In this document: positions 1 to 7,585 of the stretch, one piece after another
How the letters are laid out: each line of letters begins with the position of its first letter
How positions within the stretch are numbered: the stretch's first letter is position 1
From: Candidatus Hydrogenedentota bacterium
GTDB lineage: Bacteria > Hydrogenedentota > Hydrogenedentia > Hydrogenedentales > SLHB01
Length of the DNA stretch: 12,176 bases
NCBI GenBank assembly: GCA_035416745.1
Contig: DAOLNV010000017.1
Coordinates: forward strand, 47,114-59,289
Reading direction: 5' to 3'
Notes under the pieces: model-generated
Databases searched by the model: none
The model's input: only the letters and a program-made list of their open reading frames with translations
What the model was told of the DNA's origin: nothing
Translations under genes and position numbers: made by a program

Positions 1-1155
1 GGACTGGCGCGGTTCGGCTACAGCATGCTTCTCGCGCCGATGCAGGCCGGCCTCGGAATGGACAACACCCAGGCGGGGTTGTTGGCGACGGCCAATCTCG
101 TGGGGTATCTGGTGCTTTCCGTTCTGGGCGGGGCGTTGGCGTCGCGGTACGGTCCCCGCGCGGTCATCGCGGCCGGCCTAGCCCTTGCCGGCATGGCCAT
201 GATTCTGACGGGCCTCGCGGGCGGAATGCTCTCAGCCGCGTTTTGGCGCTGCGTGACAGGCATCGGGAGCGGCGCAAGCAACGTGCCGGTGATGGGTCTG
301 TTGGCGGCGTGGTTCGCTCCGCGCCGAAGAGGCCTGGCGGCGGGAATCGGCGTGGCAGGGTCGTCGTTTGCTCTCATCCTGCTGGGACCTGGCGTGCCGA
401 GGCTGCTCGCGTTGTTTGGCGATGCGGGATGGCGCGTGTGCTGGGGGATTCTCGGCTCGATCACTATCCTCCTTGCGGGAGCGAGCTTTTTGGTGTTGCG
501 CAACCATCCCGAGGACGTCGGCGAGCTGCCCGTGGGGGCGCAACCCGGCGACCCGGCGCCCGCGCCCCGCACCAGCCCGCTCCGCTGGGCCAGTGTGTAC
601 CGGTCATGGACGGTGTGGCACATCGGGCTGGTCTATATCGCATTCGGATTCTCGTACATCATCTACTTCACGTTTTTCGTGAAATACCTGATGTCCGGCG
701 GCGGCTATACCCAGGCCGAGGCGGGCAGACTGTTCATGATCATGGGGTGGTGCAGCATATTGTGCGGCCTGGTGTGGGGATCCGTTTCAGACCTTATCGG
801 GCGGAAATGGGCGCTGGTGATCGTCTACACCATCCACACGGCGGCGTTCCTGCTGTTCGCGTTGGTCCCGAACCCCGCCGGCTTGACCATATCCGCGGTT
901 CTGTTCGGTTTCACCGCGTGGAGCATCCCGGCGATCATGGCGGCGGCGTGCGGCGACATGTTGGGCCCGCGCATGGCCCCGGCAGCGCTGGGGTTCATCA
1001 CCCTGTTCTTCGGCATTGGGCAGGCGGCGGGACCCAGCGTCGCGGGAGCGCTCGCGGACGCTTCCGGGTCGCTGGCTTCGTCGTGGCTGCTTGCCGCCGG
1101 CGTGGCCGTGCTCGGCGCGATAGGCGCGGCGCTGTTGCGTCCCCACGCCCGGTAA
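1..1155 (+). CDS. MFS transporter, 3' part (YbfB/YjiJ-like), start outside window
   Basis: Major facilitator superfamily secondary transporter in the cytoplasmic membrane; substrate unknown. The frame is open from base 1 (first residues GLARFGYSMLLAPM), so the true start is upstream and 384 residues are visible. The 'ARFGYS..L.PMQ' opening followed by 'AGLLATANLVGYL' resembles the start of TM1-TM2 in YbfB/YjiJ-type carriers, so only a short N-terminal piece should be missing. Two copies of the MFS loop motif are visible: GGALASRYGPR after TM2 (Asp replaced by Ser) and GSVSDLIGRK in the second half, on either side of a long central loop rich in Pro and Ala (about residues 175-190). Many Gly/Ala/Leu/Val helices follow the usual 12-TM pattern. 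It ends 9 bp before the stop of the convergent SDR gene, with no room for a separate terminator. Family is sure; subfamily is moderately sure. Confidence 0.9.
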   Translation, partial: GLARFGYSMLLAPMQAGLGMDNTQAGLLATANLVGYLVLSVLGGALASRYGPRAVIAAGLALAGMAMILTGLAGGMLSAAFWRCVTGIGSGASNVPVMGLLAAWFAPRRRGLAAGIGVAGSSFALILLGPGVPRLLALFGDAGWRVCWGILGSITILLAGASFLVLRNHPEDVGELPVGAQPGDPAPAPRTSPLRWASVYRSWTVWHIGLVYIAFGFSYIIYFTFFVKYLMSGGGYTQAEAGRLFMIMGWCSILCGLVWGSVSDLIGRKWALVIVYTIHTAAFLLFALVPNPAGLTISAVLFGFTAWSIPAIMAAACGDMLGPRMAPAALGFITLFFGIGQAAGPSVAGALADASGSLASSWLLAAGVAVLGAIGAALLRPHAR

Positions 1156-1164
1156 ACCCGTCTC

Positions 1165-2262
1165 TCAGGACGCGATTTCTCTGTAAAGCTCGCCTTTCCG
1201 GATATCCTCGTCGCGGTAATGCTCCTTGAACCAGGCGACCAGCGCAGGGAGATATTCAGATGCGCGGGGACAGCGAATACCGTAACGGGCGAGGGCGGCT
1301 ACGGCCTGTTTCGCGTCGTAGCGGACACGCAATCCCGAGTACACGAGCACGTAGTAGGGCATCCCATAAACCTTCGCGACCAGCCCCAGGCGAAACAGCG
1401 GCCCAATCATCGAGAGAGGAAGGCGCAGAAGCGGTTTCGTCTTGCCCCACGCCGCGCAGGCCGCATCGAAGAATTCGTTGTAGCTCAGCGGCTCGGGATC
1501 GGTCAGGTGAAACACGCGCCCGGTTGAATCAGCGTCCTCGAGGAGGCAGACGCACGCGTCAGCGACGTAATCCACCGGCGGGGCGTTGCAAAAGGCATCG
1601 GGCGCATCGGGGACGACCCAGTGCAGGTTGCGCGCGATCAGGCGCAGCGCGAAATAGGGCCCGTCGAGCTTGTCGAATGCGCCGGTCTTCGAATCGCCGA
1701 CCACATACCCCGGCCGGAAGATGACCGTCGGGATGGCGTCGCGCCGTTCGCGCACGAGCTTCTCCGATAGATGTTTGGTTTCCTCGTAATGGTTGCCAAA
1801 AGTCTGCCCTTTGTCGAAATCATCCTCGGTAAACGTCCCCGCGAAAGTGCCTGAAACGGCGCAGGTGCTGACGTGCCCGAACCGCACCAGTCGCGGCGCG
1901 CTCTCGACGAAGTCCAGCACGTGACGGGTGCCGTCCACGTTGATACGTTGGGCCACGGCGGCGGGCACGCCCAGATCATAGACCGCCGCGAGGTGCAGAG
2001 CATGGGTCATGGACCCCCGAATCGCCGCGGCGGTTTCCTTGTCAAGGCCCAGGCCCGGCTGGGTGATGTCGCCCTCGACGACAGTGGCGCGCCGCGCCGC
2101 GTCATCCGGCACGGCGGTCCGGACAAAGCGCCGCAGACGCTCCGCGAACCGGCGGTGTTCGAGGAGGTACAGGGTCACGCCTTCACGCGCAAGATGCCGC
2201 GCGACTATCTGGCGTCCGATAAATCCCCCGCCGCCCGTGATGAAGATGGTTCTTTCCGTCAC
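1165..2262 (-). CDS. Extended SDR oxidoreductase, thioester-reductase/male-sterility type (NAD-binding)
   Basis: 365 residues, starting with GTG at 2262 and led by a GAGGT Shine-Dalgarno (2273-2277) 10 nt upstream. The N-terminal Rossmann fingerprint TGGGGFIG (G10, G13, G16) binds NAD(P). The SDR catalytic set is present: Ser132 in HVST, Tyr159 and Lys163 in HYEETKHLSE. Other family marks are the GDITQPGLGL block near residue 64, HLAAVYDL near 90, NVDGTRHVL near 108, and RPGYVVGDSKTG near 183. This combination is typical of the NAD-binding-4 family (thioester reductase domains, fatty acyl-CoA reductases, male-sterility proteins) rather than sugar-nucleotide epimerases. It stands alone without an adenylation or carrier-protein domain, so a soluble cytoplasmic enzyme acting on a lipid or acyl substrate is an inference. 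The C-terminal third (residues 260-365) is the variable substrate domain. It is divergent from the fucosidase gene and convergent with the MFS gene. Confidence 0.85.
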   Translation of the reverse strand: MTERTIFITGGGGFIGRQIVARHLAREGVTLYLLEHRRFAERLRRFVRTAVPDDAARRATVVEGDITQPGLGLDKETAAAIRGSMTHALHLAAVYDLGVPAAVAQRINVDGTRHVLDFVESAPRLVRFGHVSTCAVSGTFAGTFTEDDFDKGQTFGNHYEETKHLSEKLVRERRDAIPTVIFRPGYVVGDSKTGAFDKLDGPYFALRLIARNLHWVVPDAPDAFCNAPPVDYVADACVCLLEDADSTGRVFHLTDPEPLSYNEFFDAACAAWGKTKPLLRLPLSMIGPLFRLGLVAKVYGMPYYVLVYSGLRVRYDAKQAVAALARYGIRCPRASEYLPALVAWFKEHYRDEDIRKGELYREIAS

Positions 2263-2272
2263 GACGCGAATG

Positions 2273-2315
2273 ACCTCACAGGCTGGATTCTATCATCCGG
2301 GAGAACACCTTGCCA
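2273..2315 (-). promoter_or_regulatory. Putative sigma70-type promoter and RBS for the SDR gene
   Basis: On the minus strand TGGCAA (2310-2315) is followed after exactly 17 bp by TAGAAT (2287-2292), one mismatch from the TATAAT consensus. The -35 is weak. Transcription would begin about 15-20 nt before the GTG start at 2262, and the GAGGT Shine-Dalgarno (2273-2277) lies in that stretch. I found no convincing promoter for the divergent fucosidase in the same gap. Confidence 0.4.
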
Positions 2316-2405
2316 GCCGCGCTTGCAACACGGACAAGATCGTGTCAGGCTGAATGTTCATGTCACGGAAGCGGTGTTGTGGCGTAAATCGCATGGTCCA
2401 GATTC

Positions 2406-2410
2406 GGAGG
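2406..2410 (+). promoter_or_regulatory. Shine-Dalgarno that fixes the fucosidase start
   Basis: GGAGG lies 8 nt before ATG 2419. It fixes the start there although the frame stays open much further upstream, antisense to the SDR gene. The chosen start also gives a clean signal peptide. Confidence 0.75.
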
Positions 2411-2418
2411 GTGGTCCA

Positions 2419-3765
2419 ATGGTGCGCACAGTTGTTCTCGTGATGTTATGCGGCGGGGTTTGCATGGGAGCGGCGGCCCAGCAAGCTGCCGAAATTCCCG
2501 AGCTCCGGCCGCCCGACCGGGCGTCGCTCGAACGGTGGCAATCCTTGCGATTCGGCATGTTCATCCACTGGGGTCCGGTATCGCTGAAAGGCACTGAGAT
2601 CGGGTGGTCGCGCGGCAAGCAGGTGCCCGTCCAGGAGTACGACCAGCTCTACAAGCAGTTCAACCCGACGGCGTTCAACGCCGCCGAATGGGTGCGTATC
2701 GCCAAGGACGCGGGCATGCGCTACATGGTGCTGACGTCCAAGCATCACGACGGGTTCTGCCTGTGGGACTCGAGCCAGACCGATTACGACATCATGAACA
2801 CGCCGTTCGGGCGGGACGTGATCGCGGAGCTCTCGAAAGCCTGCAAGCAAGGCGGCATCGCCTTCGGAACGTACTACTCGATTCTCGACTGGTACCAGCC
2901 CGACTACAACACGTCAGACAACCAGGGCGGCCCGGGCTACGCCCTGCCCGCGGGCCAGGAGCCCAGTATGGACCGTTACGAGAAATATGTTTACGGGCAC
3001 ATGGCGGAACTGCTCGGTAAATACGGCCCGTTCAATGTCATGTGGTTCGACGGCGAATGGGAGCCGCAATGGTCGCCGGAGCGGGGCGTTCGGCTCTACA
3101 ACTACGTTCGAAGCCTGCAGCCGGATATCCTGGTCAACAACCGCGTCGGCAAAGGCCGCCAAGGCATGAAGGGCACGACCCAGGAAGGCACGTACGCCGG
3201 GGATTTTGACACGCCCGAGCAGGAGGTCGGCGCGTTCAACCGCGAGCATCCCTGGGAAACGTGCATGACCATCGGCACCCAATGGGCTTGGAAACCCGAT
3301 GACAAGATCAAGCCGCTCAAAGAGTGTCTGCGGACTCTCATCCAGACCGCGGGCGGGGACGGCAATCTGCTGTTCAATGTCGGGCCTATGCCGGACGGAC
3401 GCATCGCCCCCGAGCAGGCCGAACGTCTGCGCGAGATGGGCGTCTGGCTCGAACAATACGGCGAAAGCATTTACGGCACGCGCGGCGGACCTTTCGCGCC
3501 GGATGCGAGCTGGGGCGTGTCCACATGCAAGGGCGACACCATCTACGTGCACCTTTTTGATGGGGGAAGCGAGCCGCTCGTTCTGCCGCCCATCGATGCG
3601 AAGGTAACGAGCGCCACGGCACTGACCGGCGGCTCGGTAAAGATGACCCAGAACGAAAAGGGCGTCGCCCTCCACGTTCCAAAAGCGGACCGCCAGGAGA
3701 TCGACACGATCATTGCGCTCAAGATCGACGGCAACGCGGTGGATATCGCGCCGCTTAACCCATAG
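2419..3765 (+). CDS. Secreted alpha-L-fucosidase, glycoside hydrolase family 29
   Basis: 448-residue retaining exo-glycosidase that releases terminal L-fucose from glycans. A Sec signal peptide is clear: MVRT, a hydrophobic core, then an AAA site near residue 20 before QQAAEIPELR, so it acts in the periplasm or outside the cell. The GH29 catalytic barrel is marked by LRFGMFIHWGP (residues 43-53), SKHHDGFCLWDS (107-118), the nucleophile motif VMWFDGEWEP with Asp211, and GNLLFNVGPMPDG (315-327). The WETC segment (279-282) carries Glu280, a candidate acid/base residue; that residue varies within GH29, so this is a guess. A C-terminal beta domain follows from about residue 360. Length is normal for a two-domain GH29 enzyme without extra carbohydrate-binding modules. 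It is divergent from the SDR gene and convergent with the AsmA-like gene, with no sulfatase or other glycosidase next to it. Confidence 0.93.
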   Translation: MVRTVVLVMLCGGVCMGAAAQQAAEIPELRPPDRASLERWQSLRFGMFIHWGPVSLKGTEIGWSRGKQVPVQEYDQLYKQFNPTAFNAAEWVRIAKDAGMRYMVLTSKHHDGFCLWDSSQTDYDIMNTPFGRDVIAELSKACKQGGIAFGTYYSILDWYQPDYNTSDNQGGPGYALPAGQEPSMDRYEKYVYGHMAELLGKYGPFNVMWFDGEWEPQWSPERGVRLYNYVRSLQPDILVNNRVGKGRQGMKGTTQEGTYAGDFDTPEQEVGAFNREHPWETCMTIGTQWAWKPDDKIKPLKECLRTLIQTAGGDGNLLFNVGPMPDGRIAPEQAERLREMGVWLEQYGESIYGTRGGPFAPDASWGVSTCKGDTIYVHLFDGGSEPLVLPPIDAKVTSATALTGGSVKMTQNEKGVALHVPKADRQEIDTIIALKIDGNAVDIAPLNP

Positions 3766-3803
3766 GCGCCGGCTGGCGGCCACGTGGCGCTGTGCGGCGC
3801 GTT

Positions 3804-3849
3804 GTCCGGGGCGGCCCCTGGCACACGGGCGCGGGACTCATCCCCGGAC
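3804..3849. terminator. Putative terminator between the fucosidase and AsmA-like genes
   Basis: GTCCGGGG (3804-3811) and CCCCGGAC (3842-3849) form a perfect 8-bp inverted repeat between the two convergent gene ends. An alternative small hairpin, GGGG-CGG-CCCC, sits at 3808-3818. On the plus strand the repeat is followed by TATTTT, a weak T-tract, so it could stop fucosidase transcription. The 30-nt loop is long and the T-run is short, hence modest confidence. A GCCACGTGGC palindrome lies just before it (3779-3788). Confidence 0.35.
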
Positions 3850-6800
3850 TATTTTGGTTGAGAGTCTTTCTTTGGCTCTTCCGGGGACTTCTTCTGGCCG
3901 CCTTCCGCGCCAAGAATGCCGCGCAGAATGTTCGCCGACCCCTGCAACACATCCACGACTGTCTGTTGTCCGGTTTTCGCGGCGTCCCGGGCGGTATCGG
4001 TAACCGGACCCGTGATTCCTTCGGCCGTGGTAAGCCCCTGTACCGATACTTTGGGGTCGGCGGGCGGCCCGGTGACGGCTAAACGGTAACTGGACTGTTT
4101 GCGGATCTGGTCCGCCACATCGCCCAGTTTTACAGCATCCAACACCTGCGTGGCCATCTGCAAGAAATTGATATCCACCAACATGTCGGTGGCATCTTGT
4201 GGGAAATCGACGGACCCTCGGGCGGTCATGGCGAGGGTGGGGCTTTTCAAAACGAACTCGTTGATGGTCATGAACCCCTTATCCAGCGTCACTTTTCCCT
4301 CGCAGGTGTCAAACGCGATGCCCTCGTCTTTCGTGGAGGGCATCCGCAAGCGGATGATCTCGGTGGTGCGCATGACGGTCAGGATTTTTGTAGCGATGCC
4401 CAGCTTGCCCAGGGTGCCGTTTCGCGATACGAACCGGACGTTTCCCGTGGCGCCGTTTGTCGGGTTTATGCCGCCTCCGAAGGGGGCCGTCAGTTGCAGC
4501 GTGCCGGTAGTCGCCCCCTTCAGCCCTCGGGGCGCGGCGAAGGCTAACCCGTCCACAACGGACAAATCGACCTCGTTCAGGGCGAGGTCCATGGCTATCG
4601 AGGACGGCTCCGGAGCCGTCGCCAGCTGAACCTTCGCGGTCCCTGTCACCGTGCCGCTGCCGGGTGCCATGGTGAAGTCCTGGACATCATAAACGCCGTT
4701 CTGGCCCTTCACGGTGGCGCGCACGTCGCCGACTTGAGCGTGGCGGTACAGCACGTTGGCGAGCTGCACCTGGAGGTCCAGGCTGGGGCGGGACTTCGCG
4801 GGCGGACCCTGCGCCGTCTCCGGCTGGTCAATGGCGGAAGCCTTGTCTTTGCCCGAAAACCCTTCGGCCGCGGCGGTCAGCGTGTCGATATCGAGCTGGT
4901 TTCCACGCACAGCGCCTTGCCAGACGCCCGAGGGCGTCTGGTGCACGGTCAAGGTGAAATCGGAATTGAGCCCCCGGATAGCGAGATTGTCGAGACGCGG
5001 TGTTTCGTCAGCATACGCCACCCGCCCATTAATGGAATCGAAGCGGAGCTCCTCCGAGAGGCCCAGCGCGCAGTCCTGCAAAGTCAGCTCGAGGTCAATG
5101 GGGTTTGTTCGCAGGGTTCCCGCCACATGACCGTCCGCGCGCACATTCTCAGCAAACAGATTCTTGAGCGCGGCGACCTCGAGATCGAAGTCGCTGGCCA
5201 CGCGGTCCTGCTCGAAACGGGCGACGATGTCTTCGCCGCCATAGTGCAGCGTGGCGGTCTGGGGCTTCCATACCTGGTTTGCGCGGGCGACCAGCACGTC
5301 TGCCGCAGCGGGATCGCCGGGCTTCTTGTTCACATAATCGCCGAACCGGAGGGACGCCTCAGACAGGTCAAGGTGGGCTTCGAACCGTTCCTGGTCCATC
5401 GGCAGTTGTACGGTGACGGCCGCGGTACCGTCAACCTCCATGGCGGCAGGCAGCAAGGCGCGTGCGGCGCTCACAGGCACGGCCGCCGCGGCATCGACCG
5501 ACATCACGGACATCGCATCGTTCTTGCGGCCCAGCGCGATTATGGCGGACAGCGCGGGCGATTCCTGGCGCGCAAGCCTGACGGCCCCCTCGGCGGTATC
5601 CGCCGTGGGGAGAGAGGCGTCAAGTTCGAAGTGCGAGACGCCATAGGCCCGGGCGAAGTCCATCAGTGCGTTGCGAGAAGCTTCGTCTTGCGGGAACGGC
5701 AGATTCAGTCTGGCCAGATCGGCTTGCACGGTACCGGTAATGCGCTGTTTCTGGGGACTGATGCGGGCATCGGTTGATAGAGGCCCCAAGAGCGTGGATT
5801 GGCACGACGCCTTGACGCTGATGGCGTCCGGCTGTGCCTCGAATCGGCCCGATATGCCCGTCAACGTCTCCTCGAGTCCCGCAAAAGCGAGTCTGGCTTG
5901 CCCCTTGTCGATGGTCCCGTCGATCTGGAGGTCTTCGGGCAGCGGCTTGCCTTTCTCGAACGTGCCGGCGATGCGTTTGAAGGCGATATGGCCGCCGAGT
6001 TCCTTTACGGTATCGTTCTTCTTGACAAACGCCGCGACAACTTCCGGCGAGAGCGTGAGATCGGCCGCGAGGTCGACAGACGCGCCCGCGCGCTCAAGCT
6101 CCGGTTTGACGGCGCCTTTTATGGCGAGACCCGTGCCGGTAATCTCGTCTATAAGGACTACGCCCTCGTCGAGGTGCACCTTGCCCCGGATGTCGCCGAA
6201 AGGCTTTGAACCGCTGGCCAGCGTGGGCTGCACCCCAGCGAATTCGATGTTGCCGCGAACCAGGCGCAGCGCGCCTTCCGCATCCACACCGAACAACAGC
6301 CCGGATGCCGTGACGGCGGCTTCCTTTTGGGGCACGAGTTCGAGTCCCTCGGTATTGACCAAGGCATAAACGGCCGCGAGCGCGTCGCCCTCCACCGTGG
6401 CGCTCTGGAGTTCGCAGGCGAACGCGCCATCGGGGCTCCGGGTGGCGTCAGCGCGTACGGTAAGGTTGGGCGCGGTCAATTCGAAATCATTCAAGGTGAC
6501 TTCGCCGCCGCGAATCCAAAGAGTGCCGTCAAAGGGTCCGGCGGCGGCTTGCACCAGTTGCGGGGCGCCTTCGGCGGCGGCGGCCTGGCCTTCGAGCTTC
6601 ATGCCGATGGTGTCAGAGGTGACCTCGTCAAATGTGGCTTTCGTTTCGAGGATCAAAGGAGGCATGGCTTCGCGCTCGAATGCCTGGCGCGGGTCAAACC
6701 CGCGGACCTCGACCCAGCCGGATGGCGCCACGGCCGGCGAACCGCCTTTCCGGATGGCCATAACGACATTGGCGGCCGCGCGCGCAGTCTCGCCCAGGAA

Positions 6801-7388
6801 CGGCAATGTTCCGTCCGCCTCGACAGGGACCGAGCCCGTCAGGATATCCCGGGCAAGAATATCGCCCACGAAGACCGGGCGGCTGATGCCCGCCACGCTA
6901 ATCCGTGCGGAGCGGGCCCGAATGCTCTCGACGCTCACCTTCCACTTCGAGGAGGTTTCCTTCTTGCTCCTCTCTTGAATGATGTCGATGCGCTCCTGGA
7001 CCTTCGCGAGCTCTTCGGGGAATGACGCAGCCAGACCGTACAAGGTGACCTCCGAGACGGTGACGCGGCGCGAAAACAGGCCGTTCCACTCGGCTGTCAC
7101 GCGGGCTTCGCTGCATTGGACGCTGAGGTCGCCCTCTCCAAGGACGACGGCATACGCCGAAACAGACGGCTGCGGGATGAGCGTGAGTTCAAGGCGGTCT
7201 ATCGAGACCGGCATTCCCGTGCGGTCTTCGACGAAGCTCTCTGCCTGCTCGCGGTAGCGGTCCACGTTCACGAAATACTCGACGACCTGAACCGCGGCGA
7301 GGCCCGCAACGGCGAGGATCGCTAAGGCTGTCAACCACTTATGGCGGCGAAGCCAAGATTTCTTCGGGTGTGCGTTGGTTTCGGTCAT
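3849..7388 (-). CDS. AsmA-like inner-membrane-anchored envelope protein (YhdP/AsmA superfamily)
   Basis: 1179 residues. It opens with a basic N-terminus (KKSWLRRHK) and one membrane anchor (about residues 18-36). The typical AsmA start follows: YREQAESFVEDRTGMPVSI, then RLELTLIPQPSVSAYAVVL. The body is a long run of beta-rich segments, as in bridge-like AsmA-family proteins that span the periplasm and are linked in E. coli to phospholipid transport to the outer membrane. Residues about 991-1117 match the AsmA C-terminal region: GTLGKLGIATKILTVM, then DEGIAFDTCEGKVTLDKGFM, then SPTLAMTARGSVDF. A roughly 62-residue Gly/Lys/Glu/Pro-rich tail ends the protein. The start at 7388 was chosen because the basic-then-hydrophobic anchor follows it at once; its SD is weak (GAGCG or GAGAG upstream). 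The frame is open further upstream, including an ATG at 7514 without an SD. The family is clear; its role in lipid traffic here is inferred. Confidence 0.87.
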   Translation of the reverse strand: MTETNAHPKKSWLRRHKWLTALAILAVAGLAAVQVVEYFVNVDRYREQAESFVEDRTGMPVSIDRLELTLIPQPSVSAYAVVLGEGDLSVQCSEARVTAEWNGLFSRRVTVSEVTLYGLAASFPEELAKVQERIDIIQERSKKETSSKWKVSVESIRARSARISVAGISRPVFVGDILARDILTGSVPVEADGTLPFLGETARAAANVVMAIRKGGSPAVAPSGWVEVRGFDPRQAFEREAMPPLILETKATFDEVTSDTIGMKLEGQAAAAEGAPQLVQAAAGPFDGTLWIRGGEVTLNDFELTAPNLTVRADATRSPDGAFACELQSATVEGDALAAVYALVNTEGLELVPQKEAAVTASGLLFGVDAEGALRLVRGNIEFAGVQPTLASGSKPFGDIRGKVHLDEGVVLIDEITGTGLAIKGAVKPELERAGASVDLAADLTLSPEVVAAFVKKNDTVKELGGHIAFKRIAGTFEKGKPLPEDLQIDGTIDKGQARLAFAGLEETLTGISGRFEAQPDAISVKASCQSTLLGPLSTDARISPQKQRITGTVQADLARLNLPFPQDEASRNALMDFARAYGVSHFELDASLPTADTAEGAVRLARQESPALSAIIALGRKNDAMSVMSVDAAAAVPVSAARALLPAAMEVDGTAAVTVQLPMDQERFEAHLDLSEASLRFGDYVNKKPGDPAAADVLVARANQVWKPQTATLHYGGEDIVARFEQDRVASDFDLEVAALKNLFAENVRADGHVAGTLRTNPIDLELTLQDCALGLSEELRFDSINGRVAYADETPRLDNLAIRGLNSDFTLTVHQTPSGVWQGAVRGNQLDIDTLTAAAEGFSGKDKASAIDQPETAQGPPAKSRPSLDLQVQLANVLYRHAQVGDVRATVKGQNGVYDVQDFTMAPGSGTVTGTAKVQLATAPEPSSIAMDLALNEVDLSVVDGLAFAAPRGLKGATTGTLQLTAPFGGGINPTNGATGNVRFVSRNGTLGKLGIATKILTVMRTTEIIRLRMPSTKDEGIAFDTCEGKVTLDKGFMTINEFVLKSPTLAMTARGSVDFPQDATDMLVDINFLQMATQVLDAVKLGDVADQIRKQSSYRLAVTGPPADPKVSVQGLTTAEGITGPVTDTARDAAKTGQQTVVDVLQGSANILRGILGAEGGQKKSPEEPKKDSQPK
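4603..4620. repeat. Perfect 18-bp palindrome inside the AsmA-like gene
   Basis: GACGGCTCCGGAGCCGTC equals its own reverse complement over all 18 bases. It lies in the coding sequence, in the part encoding ATAPEPSS. It may be chance in GC-rich DNA, a protein-binding site, or part of a dispersed repeat. Confidence 0.6.
4920..4941. repeat. Perfect 10-bp inverted repeat (hairpin) inside the AsmA-like gene
   Basis: CCAGACGCCC (4920-4929), 2 bases, then GGGCGTCTGG (4932-4941). In RNA this gives a 9-bp stem with a 4-base loop. It encodes QTPSGVW on the minus strand, so the reading frame is kept through it. Confidence 0.6.
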
Positions 7389-7412
7389 CGGGACGCTCGT
7401 CACTCTCTGAAC

Positions 7413-7428
7413 AGGACCGCAAGGTCCT
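7413..7428. other. Stem-loop in the AsmA-like gene leader
   Basis: AGGACC-GCAA-GGTCCT is a perfect 6-bp stem with a 4-base loop, 25-40 nt upstream of the AsmA-like start. On the minus-strand transcript the loop reads UUGC. No T-run follows on either strand, so it is not a clear terminator. A leader structure that affects translation is possible. Confidence 0.4.
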
Positions 7429-7504
7429 AGCCGGGCACTCGCGGGGCCGCCTTCTTCCCTGCGGTAACGGAGTGCCTCAACGGTTTCAATACAGGCCTGT
7501 TCGT

Positions 7505-7533
7505 AGTCTACCATTTGACCGGCGCGCCGGCAA
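7505..7533 (-). promoter_or_regulatory. Weak candidate promoter for the AsmA-like gene
   Basis: On the minus strand TTGCCG (7528-7533) and TAGACT (7505-7510) are separated by exactly 17 bp, each with 4 of 6 consensus bases. A CCGGCGCGCCGG palindrome (7519-7530) overlaps the -35 element and the spacer and could be an operator. The transcript would have a leader of about 110 nt. Confidence 0.25.
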
Positions 7534-7556
7534 TGAAGGGCTTGGGCACTGTCGGC

Positions 7557-7585
7557 TTGTAACCCCTCCTGACGGGTGCTATGCT
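7557..7585 (+). promoter_or_regulatory. Weak candidate promoter inside the long intergenic region
   Basis: TTGTAA (7557-7562), 17 bp, TATGCT (7580-7585): 4 of 6 matches in each element. No gene starts just downstream, so if it is real it would make a long leader or a small RNA ahead of the zinc-ribbon operon. Confidence 0.22.

Noticed and set aside
243..1229. 328-codon open frame overlapping the MFS gene in another frame
   Set aside because: Arg/Gly/His-rich shadow of a GC-rich gene; the MFS frame has clear membrane helices and motifs.
1873..2418. Longer fucosidase with an N-terminal extension of about 180 residues
   Set aside because: The frame is open but lies antisense to the SDR gene and across the divergent promoter gap, reads as low-quality protein, and would bury the signal peptide. 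ATG 2419 has a well-placed GGAGG.
2914..3783. 289-codon frame antisense to the fucosidase
   Set aside because: Mirror of a strongly conserved GH29 frame; no domain, no ribosome site.
4734..5777. 347-codon frame antisense to the AsmA-like gene
   Set aside because: The minus-strand frame continues an uninterrupted AsmA-like protein; the plus frame has shadow composition and no start signal.
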